DNA from: Gonium pectorale
Taxonomy: Eukaryota; Chlorophyta; Chlorophyceae; Chlamydomonadales; Volvocaceae
Reading direction: 5' to 3'
Assembly (NCBI GenBank): GCA_001584585.1
Contig: LSYV01000058.1
Coordinates: 553,838 to 563,925 of the forward strand
DNA length: 10,088 nt
Part shown: one piece after another, positions 7,529 through 10,088 of the stretch
Layout: each line of letters begins with the position of its first letter
Position numbering within the stretch: the stretch's first letter is position 1
Position numbers and translations under genes: made by a program
The notes under the pieces: model-generated
Told to the model about the DNA's origin: nothing
The model's input: the letters and a program-made list of their open reading frames with translations, nothing else
The model's database searches: none

Positions 7529-9361
7529 TCACGCCACGAGGGAGCCCTGGATGTCAATTACGAACCTGCGTGGAAGAGGATCGGAGAGGACGGTCAGCAA
7601 GGTTTAGTACGGCAGTAACAATCCTGTCACTCCATCCACTCTATTCCACCGTCACCACAGCGCTTGGTACTCCTTTTGTTGTTGTATGTTACGCGATGTA
7701 AACGCGCTGCATACGAGTAACAAAACTGATTACAGGCTCCCCAGGGAGGGGTTGCAGGCCACACGACCCGATTGGCTCCCGACCCGCCATAGCAGAGAGT
7801 ATAAGACACCCTTAAGAGTTCAACAAAGAGTTCAACAAAACCATACGAGCCGGAAGCCCAAAGGCTGGTGAAGTGGTGATACATGCCACAGGTGTTGTGT
7901 ATCCCGTTGTCTCCACTCACGACGCGCTGTACGGCCCGCACCTGTACCGGACGTCGCTCTTGGCCATGCGCTCGTACGACTTGTTGACGTAGTCGATGGG
8001 GATCTTCTCAATGGTGGACGCGATGCCCTTCTCGGCGCAGAAGTCCAGCATCTCCTGCGTCTGCTTGATGCCGCCGATCAGGGAGCCGCTGACGGTGGCG
8101 CGCTCTGCGGGGAGGCGAGGAGGGGCGGGGCGCGGGGATCTTGAAAAAGAGGCTCTGGAAGGTGGCCAGACTTATAAGAGCAAGCCAACTGGGATTATGC
8201 CACGTGGGGTTACGCTGGAGGCAAGAAGCTCTTGACATGGGATAGGTATTGGATGCGTTGCCACACATGCGTACGTCAGCTAGCGGGACGGAGCGGGCGA
8301 GCCTGGCGAGCAGGCGAGCTGCGCGCACCGGCTTGCTGCCAGGAACCAATCACCGGTAACAGCGGAAGCACCGCATACGGCCCGTCTGCTCGTATACCTC
8401 GCCCGCCATGCCCTGTACTCGGCGCCCTGCTGGAAACATCACACCCTCGGGTGTGTATGTCCGTAGAGGCTGTTCTGGTTCTCTTTTTTATACGGGACTC
8501 CGTAAGAGGCCAGAGCAGTGTATGGTGTGCCGTACCCGCCCCGCGCCTCGCCCTCGCCCCGCTGCAGCGCCGGCGGCGGCAGCTTCACTCACTGAAGATG
8601 ACCGCTGCGCTGGGCAGGTCCAGCGGCACCTCGGGCACCCCCACCAGCACCAACTTGCCGTCCAGCTTGAGCAGCCCGATGAGGGCCGCCAGGTCGTGCT
8701 TGGCGGACACGGTGTCGATGATGCCGTGCAGCGAGTTGGCAGCGGACTGGGCGGGGCGGGGCGGGCAGGGGCGGGTGGGAAGGGTTGCGTACACAGATGA
8801 GGGCTGGGCTATCATTACCCGATGGTAACTCAATGCAGAGCAGTTGGACGGAGACAGTAAGCGACCCGCGGGTCGGCCTGCCCCCCCCTGCCCTCTCCGC
8901 ATCTGGGATACCGCCCTCCACCCTCTGCCCCGCATCTGGGATACCGCCCTCCACCCTCGGTCCCGCATCTGAGATACCGCCACCCACCCCCATCCGCACA
9001 TCCGAGATACGTAAGCCACAGATCTCCAGCCCGGTAGCCTCGGACCCCTACCGCGGATCTGTCACCCTCCGCCTCCAACAAAGCCGCCGGCCTCGTGGGC
9101 ATCGGCTAAGGCCCCACACGCTTCCACCATACACTGATACACATTGTCTGACACATCCCTCCTTCTCTCGGGCCCCCCTCTGCGAGGTCTGTGGTGGGCA
9201 GCAAGCGCCTCCGCTGGCCTCCTCGCCCAGTTATCCTCGTAGGAAGACAATCGACACATGGACTCCTTCCCATGATCTTTTCCCGCATGCCGAAAGTCGT
9301 GTTCGCCCACCTTGAGCGCCTCGGGGTCCTTGGACACCAGGAACGCATCGGCGCCCAGGAC
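7529..9361 (-). CDS. Zinc-type NADP-dependent alcohol dehydrogenase, cinnamyl alcohol dehydrogenase family, 3' four exons (partial)
   Basis: Members of this medium-chain family interconvert aldehydes and alcohols using NADP(H). Exons, in coding order: 9361-9311, 8746-8593, 8104-7942, 7565-7529, giving 51+154+163+37 bases, or 134 residues plus TGA. All junctions are GT-AG and the phases close (0, then 1, then 2). Family marks seen: LGADAFLVSKD in the first exon, GIIDTVSA and GKLVLVGVPE in the second, GSLIGGIKQTQEMLDFC and YERMAKSDVRYR in the third, and the ending FVIDIQGSLVA in the 37-base last exon. These cover the second half of the Rossmann cofactor domain and the return to the catalytic domain. 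The catalytic zinc ligands, the GxGGxG motif and the NADP-selecting loop lie beyond the right edge, so cofactor preference is inferred from the family. It is convergent with the gene to its left. From memory it may be the orthologue of a Chlamydomonas alcohol dehydrogenase (ADH7) near FPS; that link is unverified. Substrate unknown. Confidence 0.92.
7566..7941 (-). other. Last intron of the alcohol dehydrogenase (376 bases)
   Basis: Minus-strand donor GTGCGG and acceptor CCACGCAG. It splits an Arg codon and separates the DVRYR and FVIDIQG segments. It contains a 12-base direct repeat, AAGAGTTCAACA, twice at 7814-7837, and a plus-strand TGTAA near 7695. Confidence 0.8.
8105..8592 (-). other. 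Penultimate intron of the alcohol dehydrogenase (488 bases)
   Basis: Strong minus-strand donor GTGAGT and acceptor CCCCGCAG. It splits the Lys codon between VIF and RATVSG. Nothing further is seen inside. Confidence 0.8.
8897..9010. repeat. Minisatellite of about 33 bases in a dehydrogenase intron
   Basis: Copies start at 8897, 8930, 8963 and 8994 (periods 33, 33 and 31), each beginning CCGCATCTGGGATACCGCC or a close variant. The first two copies are nearly identical; the third and fourth are diverged and the last is partial. The array sits in the 564-base intron 8747-9310 and is C-rich on the plus strand. Confidence 0.85.
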
Positions 9362-10088
9362 CTGGCGCAGAGGGGTGGGGCGGGGGCGGGGCGATCGGTG
9401 ACAAACTGACAATGCGGGTCAACTGCACCACCAATCCACCATGTTTTTTTTTCTGTGGAAAGGTTACAGGCGGAGAGGCGAGAAAGGGCGCAGACAGCGG
9501 GAGGGACATGCAGCCCTCCCGTGATGAGAACCACCGAAACCCTGCCCTAACCACAGTGCACCACGGCGGCCAAGACCAAACACCGACGGCACACACAAGA
9601 AGAGAAGGAACCCTGCACCTAAAGACCATAGAACAGGAAGGCAGAAAGACGAAAAGAAAGGAAAGGAGACGCTGACCACCAGGACAAGAGAGAAACAGAC
9701 CGAAAGGACCCGTGGAGCACAGGCAGCAAACCACCCCCCTCCCCTAGCAGAAGCCCGCAACCCGAACCCGAACCCCCCCTGCGACTCGCCGAAAACGGAG
9801 AGGCAGACGGCACCTGCCCCAAACAAGGGCACCGAACCTTGTGCAGCGTGGTCCCGTTTTGTCTTGGAGCGGCCTCGTTTCAAAGGGAACCAGGTGTCAC
9901 GCCATAACGCGTGATATGCAGAACGCGTGCTGTGCGGCATGACTATTGAGCATACCCTTGTTTTTGTGGTGCGAGTTGTTGTCGCGCGGACTGACTCATG
10001 CCATGGCACGTCATGGCAGTCCCGGACATGAGGATGAACCGCTAGGCGCACCTGGTAGTTGCAGGTAGCGCGTGTCTTGTGTGTATTT
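9362..10088 (-). other. Dehydrogenase intron running off the right edge
   Basis: Its acceptor is TGCGCCAG, before the VLGAD codons. No preceding exon of the family (GxGGxG or the NADP-selecting loop) was found up to the window end, so at least 727 bases are intron. It contains the T-poor block and poly(A)-like run described separately. Confidence 0.65.
9444..9780 (-). mobile_element. Candidate retroposed sequence with poly(A) tail inside a dehydrogenase intron
   Basis: Read on the minus strand, TGTAA (9468-9464) is followed by 11 bases and then nine A (9452-9444). This matches the spacing from signal to poly(A) tail in a polyadenylated algal transcript. The preceding sequence has a base composition unlike its surroundings: 17 T in 320 plus-strand bases over 9461-9780. 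The 5' end and any target-site duplication were not found, and no protein family is recognisable. It could instead be a skewed intron with a chance T run. Confidence 0.3.

Noticed and set aside
178..9361. Metabolic gene cluster linking farnesyl diphosphate synthase and the dehydrogenase
   Set aside because: Two enzymes with an unrelated-looking gene between them, each on its own promoter, do not make a cluster; gene-order conservation is the simpler explanation.
9758..9778. Telomere-like CGAACC repeats
   Set aside because: There are only two to three copies, and the unit is not the plant or Chlamydomonas telomere repeat. It falls inside the T-poor block.
9464..10051. 195-codon minus-strand open frame, partly hydrophobic
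   Set aside because: Most of its length is explained by the scarcity of A on that strand, which removes stop codons. It lies in a dehydrogenase intron and matches no family I know. The possible retroposon is reported instead.

Overview
The window looks like nuclear DNA of a green alga of the volvocine or Chlamydomonas type (Chlorophyceae). The evidence is that all three well supported genes are split into short exons by GT-AG introns of about 200 to 1,040 bases. The start context has the form AAACATGGC, the sequence is fairly GC-rich, and TGTAA, the polyadenylation signal of these algae, lies downstream of genes. There is no bacterial-style operon, no tRNA or rRNA gene and no CRISPR array.

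Layout. Positions 1-2757, minus strand: the 5' part (five exons, 131 codons) of a farnesyl diphosphate synthase gene, which continues off the left edge. Positions 2758-4023: a divergent intergenic region, presumably holding the promoters of both flanking genes. Positions 4024-5798, plus strand: a complete four-exon gene for a 341-residue protein with a Gly/Gln/Pro-rich N-terminus, an acidic middle and a short, regular C-terminal coiled coil; I cannot name it. Positions 5799 to about 6765: its probable 3' untranslated region, which also contains two exon-like blocks with good splice sites. Positions about 6770-7210: a convergent spacer. Positions 7529-9361, minus strand: the last four exons (134 residues) of a zinc-type, NADP-dependent alcohol dehydrogenase of the cinnamyl alcohol dehydrogenase family. 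Its 5' part lies beyond the right edge.

How the genes relate. Farnesyl diphosphate synthase feeds sterol and other isoprenoid synthesis. The dehydrogenase family reduces aldehydes to alcohols and includes some terpenoid alcohol dehydrogenases, but nothing here shows that they share a pathway. From memory, Chlamydomonas has its FPS gene and an alcohol dehydrogenase gene close together on chromosome 3, so conserved gene order is the simplest explanation.

The most unusual non-genic signal is in the right-hand dehydrogenase intron. A stretch almost without T on the plus strand (17 T in 320 bases by hand count) ends, read on the minus strand, in TGTAA, then 11 bases, then nine A. That is the layout expected of a retroposed, polyadenylated transcript. 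The exon structures were all read by eye from splice sites, reading frame and family motifs; no alignment was possible.
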